Counted from the stretch's first letter, positions 1-8,324 are shown. The stretch is 12,774 nt of DNA from Zygnema cylindricum (GCA_037447655.1 JBBHKE010003354.1:136541-149314); one strand, 5' to 3'. Numbers and translations are program-made. The notes: a model not told the origin generated them from the letters alone.

Positions 1-167
1 TTCGGACGATCTGACGGTCGTGATGAAAGAACGATCTAAGAAGATCACATGAAAAGCCTATAACACAACTTACGATAGGACTATCGTCAGATTCGGACGA
101 TCGGACGGTCGATGATGAAAGTAGCGATCTAAGAAGATCACATGGAAAGCCCGTAACACAACTTACG
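1..167. repeat. Two-unit tandem repeat, period about 91-93 bp
   Basis: Two copies start with TTCGGACGAT at 1 and at 92, and end with ACACAACTTACG at 63-74 and 156-167. They differ by a few substitutions and two 1-nt indels. Each copy carries GATCTAAGAAGATC, a 5-bp inverted repeat with a 4-nt loop. The spacer after copy 1 holds a perfect 7-bp inverted repeat, ACGATAG-GA-CTATCGT (72-87). The array may extend beyond the left edge. It could be a satellite, a transposon or LTR end, or a duplicated upstream element; I recognise no family. Confidence 0.85.
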
Positions 168-175
168 CTAAAGGC

Positions 176-207
176 GGCCTACCAAAGGCCTACCGAAAAA
201 CGCCTAC
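176..207 (+). promoter_or_regulatory. Repeated GGCCTACC motifs upstream of a TATA-like box
   Basis: GGCCTACC occurs at 176-183 and 187-194, 11 bp apart and so on one helix face. A related CGCCTAC lies at 201-207. They sit 14-45 bp before the TATA-like sequence, where proximal promoter elements are expected. The repeats are visible; the regulatory role is inferred from position. Confidence 0.35.
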
Positions 208-220
208 TTTTGAACTACGA

Positions 221-228
221 TATAAATT
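221..228 (+). promoter_or_regulatory. Putative TATA box of the helicase gene
   Basis: TATAAATT lies about 200 bp before the preferred start codon. Transcription would start near 250-260 and give a pyrimidine-rich leader of about 165 nt. That leader has a possible 3' splice site just before the start codon (TTCGTGTCCTTTGCAG, ending at 415), so a leader intron is an alternative. Confidence 0.4.
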
Positions 229-421
229 TATGCGCTGTGACTTCTGTCCCTTGCATACCTTGTTGACTAAAGTACAGATTCTACTTTTTACTTGTGCTTT
301 ACGTACTTTATTTGATTCTTCTCTGTACAATAAAGTACTTTTTATCTTTTCTTCTGAACTTTTGGCGCTTTCTATTTTTGATATTTTTGATTTGTTCTCT
401 TCGTGTCCTTTGCAGCAAGCT
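229..421 (+). other. T-rich 5' leader, or end of a 5'UTR intron, upstream of the helicase
   Basis: This segment is in frame with the helicase and has no stop from an ATG at 230. Its translation is strongly hydrophobic and low in complexity, unlike a transit peptide. It ends in a pyrimidine-rich acceptor-like sequence at 415, seven bases before the ATG at 422. Untranslated leader or 5'UTR intron fits better than protein code. Confidence 0.5.
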
Positions 422-895
422 ATGGCTACCTTTTCAGCCGTCATGGCGGAAGCCTTCCTTGTGTCCGACCTTTGCGTCCGTTGTGGTCGTTCTACCGTCC
501 GTAACGCTCTTTCACTCAATTCACACGTGCGAAGCCATTCTCCTATTCCTTCGAGCGCTTTTCTCAGCCATAAAAGTGGCTATGGCGACATGGATTCCCT
601 CTCTCTGTCTTCTACCAACTGCTGCAATTTTACAAGGTCTTCTTTTCCTATTTTTTTTTCTAATCCAAACTCAAGGTTTAGTAGTTTCCAGGGACAGGTC
701 TCCACCGACAAGTCTCGTATGATTCGGAAAGTTTCAGGAGCTGCGGTAGCCACGGAGTCGGAGAAAGGGGAGGATTTTCTTCGTAGAGATTCTTTTTATG
801 CTGATGATAAGGTGACGTGGCAATCTCTCGGCTTGAGCAGCCACGTGGCACAAGCATTGGAGGCCGCCGGCTTCCTTCGGCCCTCTGCTGTACAG
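422..895 (+). CDS. RH22: RH22-like helicase exon 1: transit-like N-terminus and Q motif
   Basis: Residues 1-158, ending in phase 0 at TACAG|GTACAA. It holds the transit-like N-terminus, then DSFYADDKVTWQSLGL, which resembles the segment just before the helicase core in plant RH22, and the Q motif ending in Gln158. A second in-frame ATG at 443 (codon 8) is an alternative start. Confidence 0.88.
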
Positions 896-3800
896 GTACA
901 ATCGATTTTAAGGATTCATTTCTAAGCGTTTAGTATTCTCAGCGTTAGGACATATGTGCAAAGCCGGTAAAAACTGCAATTGACAAGCAGACCGCTACCA
1001 CTATTAGTGTGGATCGTGTTAGCAAGTTTGTAACCGTTTAAAGTATCGCCAATGCCATTAATGTTCTGATTGGTCGGATGTTTTCCACACCAATTCACGT
1101 CTTGATATTCAGTTTTAAAACTAAAAAAAATTATTGATTGAACTAAGGTCTTCTGGATCATACCATGAGAAGGCCGTTTGCAATAGGAACTTCTGTCCCT
1201 TCTCTCTCTCTCTCTCCCCCCCCCCTTCCTCTCTCTCTCTCTCCCTTCCTCTCTCTCCTCTCTCCCTCCCTCTCTCTTCTCTCTCTCTTTCTCCCTCTCT
1301 CCCTCTCTCCCACTCTCCCTCCTCCCTCCCTCCCTCCCTCCCTCCCTCCCTCCCTCCCTCTTTCTCTTCTCTCTCTCTTTCGGTTCGGCGCGTTTCTCTC
1401 CTGTGGTTCCTGCTGCGGTTCAACAAATAACGTTTATTGAAGAAGGCCGAATCACACTCGGTCTCTATTTCGTTTCGATAATATCCATGTTGGTGAATTG
1501 AGACATAGGGAGTCTCTTCTAGGGAGTCTTACGAGTTGTTTTCTTTTCATTTTTCTATTCAAAGCTCATTGAGTATTTTACATTGGTTTAGTTAGTGCTC
1601 TACTCATTTGTGTAAATTTTAATACGTGTTTTAAGTTTGGCTTCATTACTAATAACTATGCAATTTAATTGATTTCTACGCCGCAAGATTTTTTTTTATG
1701 CAAATGTAATTTTATTCACATTGCTTTTAGTGAAAAATGCTTACTGGGAAAAGTCACCTTTGGTCACTTTTTTAATCACCTTGTGCTTTGTATCGATTTG
1801 CGTCTAGTCAAATCATAAAAAATGATTTTGATCCAAATCATCAAAATCATCAAAAACCATAAAAATTATACAACATTTGATGAAATGAAAACACCCCCCG
1901 GTTGGGTGTGTGTGCGTATATGTATGGACACCCATATGTGTACAAAATCTTACGTAGCTAAGTACTTTTTTTTCCTATTGACTCACATACCTTCCTCTTG
2001 TGCCAATATATCTGTGTACCATTCACGTTCGATTCCTCACATAGCATTTTGTTTCCTGTCATTTATTTGCGAAGTGTTACCTCATTATTCCACAAAATAT
2101 AGATAAAGGTCTATGTAAATACAAGTTATTCGCGACATTTTCATTTCAAATTTCTAAGAAGCATACTTTTTATTATGAAGGTTTTGAAAAGTTTGGTTTA
2201 AGTTGGCTACAAAGACGCGAACCCATCTACCCCATTTTAGCAACCTATTTTATAGGGCTTGTGTTATACTCTTCATGGGACACTTTAGTTCCTAACTTTC
2301 AACTTTAGTCCAATCTGATGTGGACATCTACGTATATATGGTCTAATGGACCAATGGTTTTTTTTTTGTCTTATATTTATATGGACAAATGTGTTGCTTA
2401 TTTGCAGGCTGCCGCAATACCTGCAATTCTTGGGGGAGGAGACGTGGTTCTTGCAGCAGAGACAGGAAGTGGGAAAACATTTGCGTACCTTTCTCCGCTA
2501 GCTCAGATGATTCTCACAAACGCACAGCAACAAAAATCTGACGAAGAAATGGGAAATTGGAAGGAGGGAGAGAGAGTTCCTACGAAGAGAGGCCAATCAT
2601 TCGCCCTTATTCTATGTCCTAATGCCACTTTGTGTCAACAGGTGGCCAAAATGGCTTTAGGATTATGCACATCTAATGGAACTCCTCTCCTTACAGTTCA
2701 GTCTCTTTCTGGAGGAGAGGTTAGTCCTTCCTCTCTTCCTGTCGTCCTTTGTCTTATCTCTGTCCGCCCTGTTCTCCCTGTCCTCCTGGCCTCCCTGTTC
2801 TCCTTCTCCTCCCTGTCCTCCCTGTCCTCGTTCTCCTCCCTCTCCTTCCTCACCTCCCTGTCCTCCTGGCTTGTCTGTCCTCCACGACGGATAAAGATGA
2901 GTCTCTCTTTGCCCTTCTTGAAAAATAGTTTTCCAATAACAAATGGATTTGCATTATGTCAGCTTTACAAGATAACAAATCCTCTTTCAGGTACAACAGG
3001 CTGGCTGACGAAGAGATGGTATTTTTTTTTTGGCAGCCATGGCCTCTCCATCCTCCTGACCTTGTAGTTGCCACAGCAGGAGCTTTGGTAAACAATCTTT
3101 TTGCCTACGATCCAAAACGATATCGGCGTTTTGCTTTTGCGCGGGATGTGAAGCATGTGGTAAGGAATTTTCATGATTTGGGGAATCTTGCCTTGAAAAA
3201 TTAAAGTCCAACAAATGTCTTTGTCAAATGCTACTCTACAATATGATGGTTACCTGTTTTACCTTGCCCCCCTTTTTTTAACTCTCTCTCTTTTATTTTC
3301 CTCTTTTTTCTTTTTGGTGCAGGTGGTGGATGAGGCAGATATGCTCTTGGGAGGAGGATTTGCCCGGGATGTGGGGAGGATTTTGGCTATGTTGAGATTG
3401 GAGGAGAAGGAGAGAGCCATGGAAATGCCACGTCAGACATCTGGGGAGAAGCCATGGACAGAATTTAAATTGCCATTAGGTGAAGAGGAAGGAAAGAAAA
3501 CAGACGAGGAGGTTGGAGAAGAAGATGAGGAAACGGGGGCAGAAGATTGGAGTTGGGCAGATGCAGAATGGGAGGGAGGAGGAAGAGCGATTGTTGAAGA
3601 AGGAGAGGATAGTAATACGGCGACTGCTGATGAGGATAGGAGAAGAAGCCATGGAATAGCAAGCAGCAGAAGTAGTACAGAGGAGAAAACTGAGAAAAAG
3701 AGTGAGGTTATGGGAGATAAGAACAGAGGGAGGAGAGGGAGAGGAAGGTGGGAATATGCTCGCAGCAAGCAGTATATTTTTGTAGCTGCAACTCTTCCGG

Positions 3801-6800
3801 GAAGTGGGAAACGAAGTCCTGGAGAGACCCTCAGACACCAATATCCTTCTGCCACGTGGATTAATGGGCAGCTCTTACATTGCAATAGTCCTTTGTAATA
3901 CGCTGGCCTTCCTTCAAATTTTTCTGTCTTCATTTCCATCCTCGTTGAATTCACATCAATTTACATTTTTACTCACCAAAAGTATTCTCATTGTAACTTG
4001 CAAAAACTGAGTGTTTCATTTTTTATTCACTTATTGCTATTATTACTGTTATTCTTTTTATTTTATTTTATTGGGGTGAGCAATGCAGGCTTGAACAGAA
4101 CTGGGTGGAAGTAAATCCAGAGACACGAGTTCCAGTTCTGTTGGAGGCAATTAGGGGAAAAGTGGAAGGGTGGGAGAAACCGAGAGTGATGGTTTTTGCT
4201 AACAGTACGGAGGCTGTGGAGTCCATTGGACGAGTTTTAAAAAGGGCAGAAATAAACTGTAGTCTCTTTCATCGAGATGTTTCGATATCTGAACGTTTTG
4301 AATCCATGGAGGCAATTCGTCGTAATGGGGGAGTTTTAGTTTGTACGGATGCCGCAGCTCGAGGGGTCGATATTCCCGATGTGACTCATGTCATTCAGGT
4401 ATGCCTCTCATAGTAATTAGTCTAGACCACCAAAAAATGGGATGGGAATTTGGTATAAACCATGTCATTTTATACGCAAAATAAGGGCTTATGTCGGCGT
4501 TATGAGTGTCGACGACCAACAGAGGGATGTGAATATCCGGTCCTTTATCAGGTACAGGCATATTGGCAACTTTCTGGTAACCTGTTCAGTTCATTTCCGC
4601 TGTATATCATCATATCAGCGATGTTTCGTTGAACTTTTTTTTCCAATTCATCCTGAGTTAGGTGGCAAATGAACTGTAATCGCTTGAATATCAGTGTCTC
4701 TGCATTAAGAAACGAAGAAAAATTGAGCTATATTTATCAAAAATAGTAACCTACCAATTTCATTGGTCCATTAAACAGTTTATATAACTTTATGTGCTTC
4801 TCGCCCAAAATTTAACCGGCTCAAGTGTTTGAAATAGGTTAAAAACCAAGATTACAAAATCGCATCCAAACAATATGGACTTTGTAACCGTATCGCTGGT
4901 ACAAAAAACTTGCATAGTGCCAGTACCACGCTGAACGGACAGACACTTCTTGCTGCTCGAGAACTGTGCGGACGCTGGACCACCAGTTACTCCGTACCAG
5001 ACCCTTTCGTACAAAACACTTTTATGAAATTAGTATACATCATATCATTTCACGTCTGCAAAGCAAAGGCTTATGTTGACGTCGTAGCCCGGACAATTTT
5101 TGCGACTCAATTAGCTGGTTGGTATTTTCAATTGAGACTTGACTGGAATTTACTCTTTGTGCATGGATGTTTTTTCGGTCGCTTGTTGATTCTTGCGAGT
5201 CTTTATCTCTCGATGGATTTTGAAAACTTCTCTTGTCCGAGTACAAATAAGATGAATCTTTCTCCACTGTTAGAAATTTGGTCAAGGTCTGAAAGTTAAG
5301 CTGTACAAGTGTGACATAACTTATTCCTCATACTTGGATATCGTAAATGTACATTTGTTTTTTTTCCCACAGATAAATACCTTTCTCAGAATGCCTCTAA
5401 ATCTGAAGGAAAGAAAAGATCCTACTAAATCAGACAGTATAGACATATAAATTTCATTGCAAGCATGAATGTATACTCCCAAGAAGGTTTTGAAAAGAAT
5501 CTCAGTCTCCGACTTTCTAAATTGTCTGTTTTGTCTTAAAATTTCCAGTGTCCCCACTAATAGGCTGTCTAATTGCCTGACTTTAAAGGTACGAAGGAAG
5601 ATTCTTAAAAAGTTGAATGGACTGGCTAAATCGAATACACTACCTGGGTAAATTGAGTCCAAGTTTTATCAGTAAATAGTAGTCTCCACTTATACACATA
5701 TCAATCTTGTAAAATCGGCACTTAAAAAAGTCCAAGCTGATTATGGCGAGTGTTGTAGAGTTTGTAAAAATCTGGACGATACAGTAGGAGCACAAGAGCG
5801 TCGATGGTGAAAATAATGCTGGAATGGAAAACTGGAAGGTGCAGAATTTTTCTGAGTACAGGTGGAATAAATTTCAGATTTGTGTTTTTCAGTAATGATG
5901 ACATCGTATGAAAGATTGTGTTAATCTTGTTGTATTAAAACTGTGACTCTTTATTCTGTAAATTGTGCTGGATTATTACAGGCAGAATTTGCTACTTCTG
6001 CTGTCGACTTTCTTCATCGAGTAGGAAGAACGGCTCGTGCGGGAAAACCGGGAAAAGTGACCAGTCTATACCAGGAGGCTAACCGGCCCTTGGTGGAGGC
6101 TGTCAAGAATGCGACAGAATCCGAATTGCCGGTGGTAAGTGGTAGAAAAGGGAATTGGCTAAGCGGTGGTAGATGAGGGAATTGGGTAAATAGTAGGAGA
6201 TGGAATTGGGAAAGTGGTAGAAGTGGGTTCTGGGTAAGTGGGAAAATATGGAATTGTGTAGGTGAACAATAAGATTGGGTATATGGTAGAAGAGGGAATT
6301 TTGTTTGTTGTAGAATGAGGGAATTGTGTATGTGATAGAGGATGGAATTGGGAAATGGAAGTGGGAATTAGATAATTGGGTAAGCAACAGATGAGGGAAG
6401 TAGGTGGGAATTAAAAGAGGGAATTGTTATTATGACATGCAATACTGAAGCACGGTCACATATGGGCATTGCATAAATCAACGGGTTTTGTTTTGGATGA
6501 CCGCGTACTATGAACTGTGTTTATCAATTTTGGATGTTTCAGTCAAACATTGTTTTTTCTTAGGTGACCATGTTGCTTGATTTACTCGAAAATACATCTA
6601 GAGTATCCATGTCTGGTCCAAAAACGCCGCTTAAAAATAACATCAGTTACTGAAGTTGTTAAGTCAAATAGACAAAAACTTGTTGCCAGTTCGTAATCAC
6701 AAATGGGACCTCCTTATTGACACTTTCCATTGACTTGCCATATTCAGGAGGGAGCTTTCAGTCGAAAACGGAGTTTCCGGAAAAAGCTGAAGAAATATGG

Positions 6801-7311
6801 CCCGTCGAGACGAGGTGAGTATTGCCTTGAATTTTTGCATTAACAAAACAGTTAGTATTTAACATGTATAACTACTATATTCTTCTACACTGCCCATCAC
6901 AATTAGTGTAAAGGAATTATTATTAAATAATGTTAATGAATGCAAGGATTTATTAGTATCAAGCATACCAATTTAGTGTAGGGTGACATGACGTATTGTA
7001 GTCCACTCAAATGATAAAGTAGTTTTGGTAACCACTTGTTTATGATTTTTCGCAAAAAAAAGTTGCGACAGAATAAGTGTAATGAACACTAATAAGGATG
7101 AGCAACGTCCTTTCCCAGGAGAGGAGGGGAGGGGAGAGAGGAGGGGAGGGGAGGGGAGGGGAGGGGAGGGGAGCGACGAGGAGAGAGGGAGGGGGGGAGG
7201 GAAGGGGAGGGAGGCCAAATGTTAATGGTGGTTCTGTTTGAATGTGTGGTATCAGGCGAGCCAGGACTGGGCCCCAAAGCAGAAAAACGTTCAAATGCTC
7301 AACCGGTGTGA
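422..7311 (+). CDS. RH22: Plastid DEAD-box ATP-dependent RNA helicase, RH22-like (8 exons)
   Basis: ATP-dependent RNA helicase of the DEAD-box family; plant RH22 acts in the plastid in large ribosomal subunit assembly (family knowledge). Joining 422-895, 2408-2719, 3037-3159, 3323-3894, 4089-4398, 5982-6134, 6748-6814 and 7256-7311 gives 688 codons plus stop. Visible motifs: Q motif (GFLRPSAVQ, 150-158), motif I AAETGSGKT (174-182), Ia (CPNATLCQQV, 228-237), Ib as ATAGAL instead of the usual TPGR type (274-279), DEAD (306-309), motif III AAT instead of SAT (458-460), IV (VMVFANS, 527-533), V (CTDAAARGVD, 579-588) and VI HRVGRTARAG (609-618). The AAT and non-TPGR motifs also match RH22 as I recall it. 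Residues 1-90 are Ser/Thr/Arg-rich and poor in acid, as in transit peptides. The start at 422 (ATGGCT) was chosen for its context and the pyrimidine-rich DNA before it. A long acidic then RG-rich insert separates motifs II and III. Only the last exon is weak. Confidence 0.92.
896..2407 (+). other. RH22: Helicase intron 1 (1512 nt)
   Basis: GTACAA donor; TATTTGCAG acceptor at 2407. It contains the CT microsatellite at 1201-1380 and AT-rich DNA. An ATGATTT block (1822-1828) can pair with AAATCAT on either side (1810-1816 or 1835-1841). I see no conserved protein. Open frames over the CT tract are artefacts of its composition. Confidence 0.9.
1201..1380. repeat. CT/CCCT microsatellite
   Basis: Almost pure pyrimidine on the plus strand: (CT)n blocks, a C-run near 1214-1223, and a (CCCT)n core around 1317-1360. 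It lies inside helicase intron 1. Confidence 0.97.
2408..2719 (+). CDS. RH22: RH22-like helicase exon 2: Walker A (motif I) and motif Ia
   Basis: Residues 159-262, phase 0 at both ends; acceptor TTTGCAG|GCTGCC, donor GAG|GTTAGT. It encodes AAETGSGKT for ATP binding and LILCPNATLCQQV (motif Ia). Between them, residues 198-220 form a charged loop typical of this subfamily. Confidence 0.93.
2720..3036 (+). other. RH22: Helicase intron 2 (317 nt) with a CT-rich minisatellite
   Basis: The donor is GTTAGT. The acceptor is the T-run plus GGCAG ending at 3036. Another CAG at 2990 looks stronger, but using it puts a stop six codons into the exon. The chosen junction reads SLSGGE|PWPLHPPD, which aligns with the GG-x-x-WP stretch of RH22. 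Degenerate TCCCTGTCCTCC-like repeats fill about 2765-2882. Confidence 0.85.
3037..3159 (+). CDS. RH22: RH22-like helicase exon 3: motif Ib region
   Basis: Residues 263-303, phase 0; acceptor GGCAG|CCATGG, donor CATGTG|GTAAGG. It contains DLVVATAGALVNN in the motif Ib position and leads into DVKHV, immediately before the DEAD motif in the next exon. Confidence 0.88.
3160..3322 (+). other. RH22: Helicase intron 3 (163 nt)
   Basis: A short T-rich intron with donor GTAAGG and acceptor TTTTTGGTGCAG. Splicing restores KHV|VVDEAD. Confidence 0.9.
3323..3894 (+). CDS. RH22: RH22-like helicase exon 4: DEAD motif, acidic/RG insert, motif III
   Basis: Residues 304-493 plus two bases of codon 494. It starts with VVDEADMLL (Walker B). 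Residues 331-450 form a low-complexity insert, acidic at about 356-408 and basic/RG-rich at 437-446. Then comes KQYIFVAATLP with motif III AAT. It ends CCTTT|GTAATA, splitting Leu494. The insert is probably disordered, since its composition is dominated by Glu, Asp, Gly, Ser and Arg. Confidence 0.92.
3895..4088 (+). other. RH22: Helicase intron 4 (194 nt)
   Basis: Donor GTAATA, a T-rich body, acceptor GCAATGCAG. It joins NSP(TT|G)LEQNWVEV, matching the start of the second RecA domain in RH22. Confidence 0.9.
4089..4398 (+). CDS. RH22: RH22-like helicase exon 5: motifs IV and V
   Basis: Completes codon 494 and encodes residues 495-597. It contains VMVFANS (motif IV) and CTDAAARGVDIPDVTHVIQ (motif V and beyond). 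It ends in phase 0 at ATTCAG|GTATGC. Confidence 0.94.
4399..5981 (+). other. RH22: Helicase intron 5 (1583 nt), the longest
   Basis: Donor GTATGC, acceptor GATTATTACAG. It is mostly unique AT-rich sequence. I recognise no protein in any frame, including the open frames near 4790-5300. A strong internal acceptor at 5372 and a donor at 5589 bracket a possible cassette exon. No terminal inverted repeats of a transposon were seen. Confidence 0.88.
5373..5588 (+). other. Possible stop-containing cassette exon inside helicase intron 5
   Basis: TTGTTTTTTTTCCCACAG ends at 5372 and AAAG|GTACGA follows at 5588/5589. Read from the phase-0 junction, the 216-nt segment has 26 sense codons and then TAA. 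Its inclusion would truncate the helicase before motif VI. There is no direct evidence that it is used. Confidence 0.2.
5982..6134 (+). CDS. RH22: RH22-like helicase exon 6: motif VI
   Basis: Residues 598-648, phase 0 at both ends; acceptor TTACAG|GCAGAA, donor CCGGTG|GTAAGT. It encodes AEFATSAVDFLHRVGRTARAG, with the arginine fingers of motif VI, then VTSLYQEANRPLVEAV, as in RH22. Confidence 0.95.
6135..6426 (+). repeat. Degenerate minisatellite, about 12 x 24 bp, starting at the splice donor
   Basis: The approximate unit is GGTAAGTGGTAG followed by AAGAGGGAATTG. The GGGAATTG-like end recurs near 6150, 6177, 6201, 6252, 6297, 6321, 6345 and 6420. Unit 1 begins at the intron's own GTAAGT. 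Later units retain GTAAGT (near 6233), GTAAAT, GTATAT, GTATGT and GTAAGC. Confidence 0.8.
6135..6747 (+). other. RH22: Helicase intron 6 (613 nt)
   Basis: Donor GTAAGT, acceptor GCCATATTCAG. The first 292 nt are the donor-like minisatellite; the rest is unique AT-rich sequence. Splicing gives ELPV|EGAFSRKRSFRKKLKK, matching the RH22 C-terminus. Confidence 0.9.
6748..6814 (+). CDS. RH22: RH22-like helicase exon 7: basic C-terminal segment
   Basis: Residues 649-670 plus one base. EGAFSRKRSFRKKLKKYGP closely matches the basic segment near the end of plant RH22, probably an RNA-binding tail. The donor CGAG|GTGAGT is near-consensus. If it is not used, the frame stops at 6841-6843 after nine more codons. 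Confidence 0.88.
6815..7255 (+). other. RH22: Helicase intron 7 (441 nt) with a G-rich tract
   Basis: Donor GTGAGT; proposed acceptor GGTATCAG at 7255. The pyrimidine tract is weak because a GGGGA repeat (7118-7214) occupies the usual place, so this intron is less certain than the others. Confidence 0.5.
7118..7214. repeat. GGGGA tandem repeat, G-quadruplex prone
   Basis: More than ten GGGG or longer runs, mostly 1 nt apart (GGGGA units), on the plus strand inside the proposed last intron. Four G-tracts with short loops suffice to predict a quadruplex. Confidence 0.95.
7256..7311 (+). CDS. RH22: Proposed terminal exon 8 of the RH22-like helicase
   Basis: Completes Gly671, then adds 17 codons of charged, polar tail and TGA at 7309-7311. 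Two more AG sites (ending 7264 and 7282) give the same frame and stop, so the end is robust to the exact acceptor. Support is frame compatibility and tail composition only. The alternative is an unspliced end at 6843. Confidence 0.45.
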
Positions 7312-7552
7312 ACCAAAACTGCAAATTAACATTTGAAGTCGACGGTTCTTCAAACGAAGGGTTGTCTTTATTGCCCGGAGTTGTTTTAGGCGGATATCTG
7401 AATAATTTGAATAACACTGACAGCGAAAGTCAGTTTGCAGGTAGTATTATGATTGTTTGTGCAAAAAAACAAAACTTTTTTTTTCAAGCTTCCTCTGTTT
7501 TATATGCATATCTCGTCTGATTATTGCTACCACGTGCATTGCATGGAGAAAA

Positions 7553-7558
7553 AATAAA
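7553..7558 (+). terminator. Putative poly(A) signal of the helicase gene
   Basis: AATAAA, about 240 nt after the proposed TGA at 7309-7311. Another AATAAA lies near 7655. Plant signals are loose, so this is a position-based suggestion. Confidence 0.4.
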
Positions 7559-8324
7559 TAAGCTACTATTTATTTCCACATTTATTGAGTTTTTCATCGG
7601 TTGGTAATTTTTTTTTTTTGTGTCCATTATGCAATGAAAGAAATAGCTACTAAAAAATAAATTATCAATTTGTAATAAGTTCTCCAAACTTTTTGAGTTA
7701 AGACTGGTCGATAATATGTTCATTTCTGTCCATCATCCGATTCCAGTCACACTTCTCAGATTAACTTTATGAATATCGGTGATGCCGATTGTTTGAAACG
7801 AGAAACTACACTCTATTGCTATTAGCGTTGATGTTTTTTTCGAATTTAAATCAACTTTTCTGTGTACACCTGTCCGATTTCCATTTGCAAGCTCCCAGTT
7901 GAAGGGGAAAAATTTGACCTTTCCTGTGCAACTTTTCACGTAGATAAATGAGTTTAATGGCTTGAGAAACATTAACGCCGATAACTGTACACATGTAGCC
8001 TTGCTTCGCAAGATTTCAGTATTGCCAATCAACTATTGATTTGGAAGACTTGATGCATTTGCTGTTGATTTGTTTCCTATTGGAGTGATAAAAACCAAAA
8101 TTGTGTTTGACCAGTTTTGGGCGTTGTAATATAATACACCTTATGTTTTAGTTTTACTGGCCGACATATTTTCGAGAATACTTTCGAAAAACCCAACACA
8201 AATAGTGCAAGTGACTAGAAAATGCATGTAAGTAAAAGTTATCGCTGTAACAAGTTATGTAGACGTCGTTTCATGTAATCGACTTTCTTTTTCTCATTAT
8301 GTTCCAGAGTGCCTTCTCACTTGT

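Noticed and set aside
1-167. CRISPR array
   Set aside because: Only two long units with no regular repeat-spacer alternation, in a eukaryotic context.
190-519. Minus-strand open frame opposite helicase exon 1
   Set aside because: It overlaps a well-supported exon on the other strand, has no recognisable motif and no splice or promoter support.
1134-1440. Open frames in both directions across 1121-1440 (Ser/Leu/Pro-rich or Arg/Glu/Gly-rich)
   Set aside because: They are translations of the CT/CCCT microsatellite, lie inside helicase intron 1, and have no non-repetitive domain.
2981-3036. Acceptor at 2990 (CTCTTTCAG) for helicase exon 3
   Set aside because: In the phase set by exon 2 it meets TGA at the sixth codon. 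The acceptor at 3036 restores the homologous GG-x-x-WP junction.
3433-3954. Minus-strand Ser/Pro/Leu-rich frames opposite helicase exon 4
   Set aside because: These are shadows of the GAA/GAG-rich acidic insert, which reads as Ser/Phe/Leu on the other strand.
4790-5299. Open frames on both strands within helicase intron 5 (near 4790-5014 and 4910-5299), considered as a nested gene or transposon remnant
   Set aside because: No recognisable domain, no terminal inverted repeats or target duplication, and no codon pattern distinguishing either strand.
7242-7520. Frame with a gene-like look (TFEVDGSSNEGLSLLPG)
   Set aside because: It cannot be joined in phase to exon 7 from the visible acceptors, has no known motif, and falls in the presumed 3'UTR.
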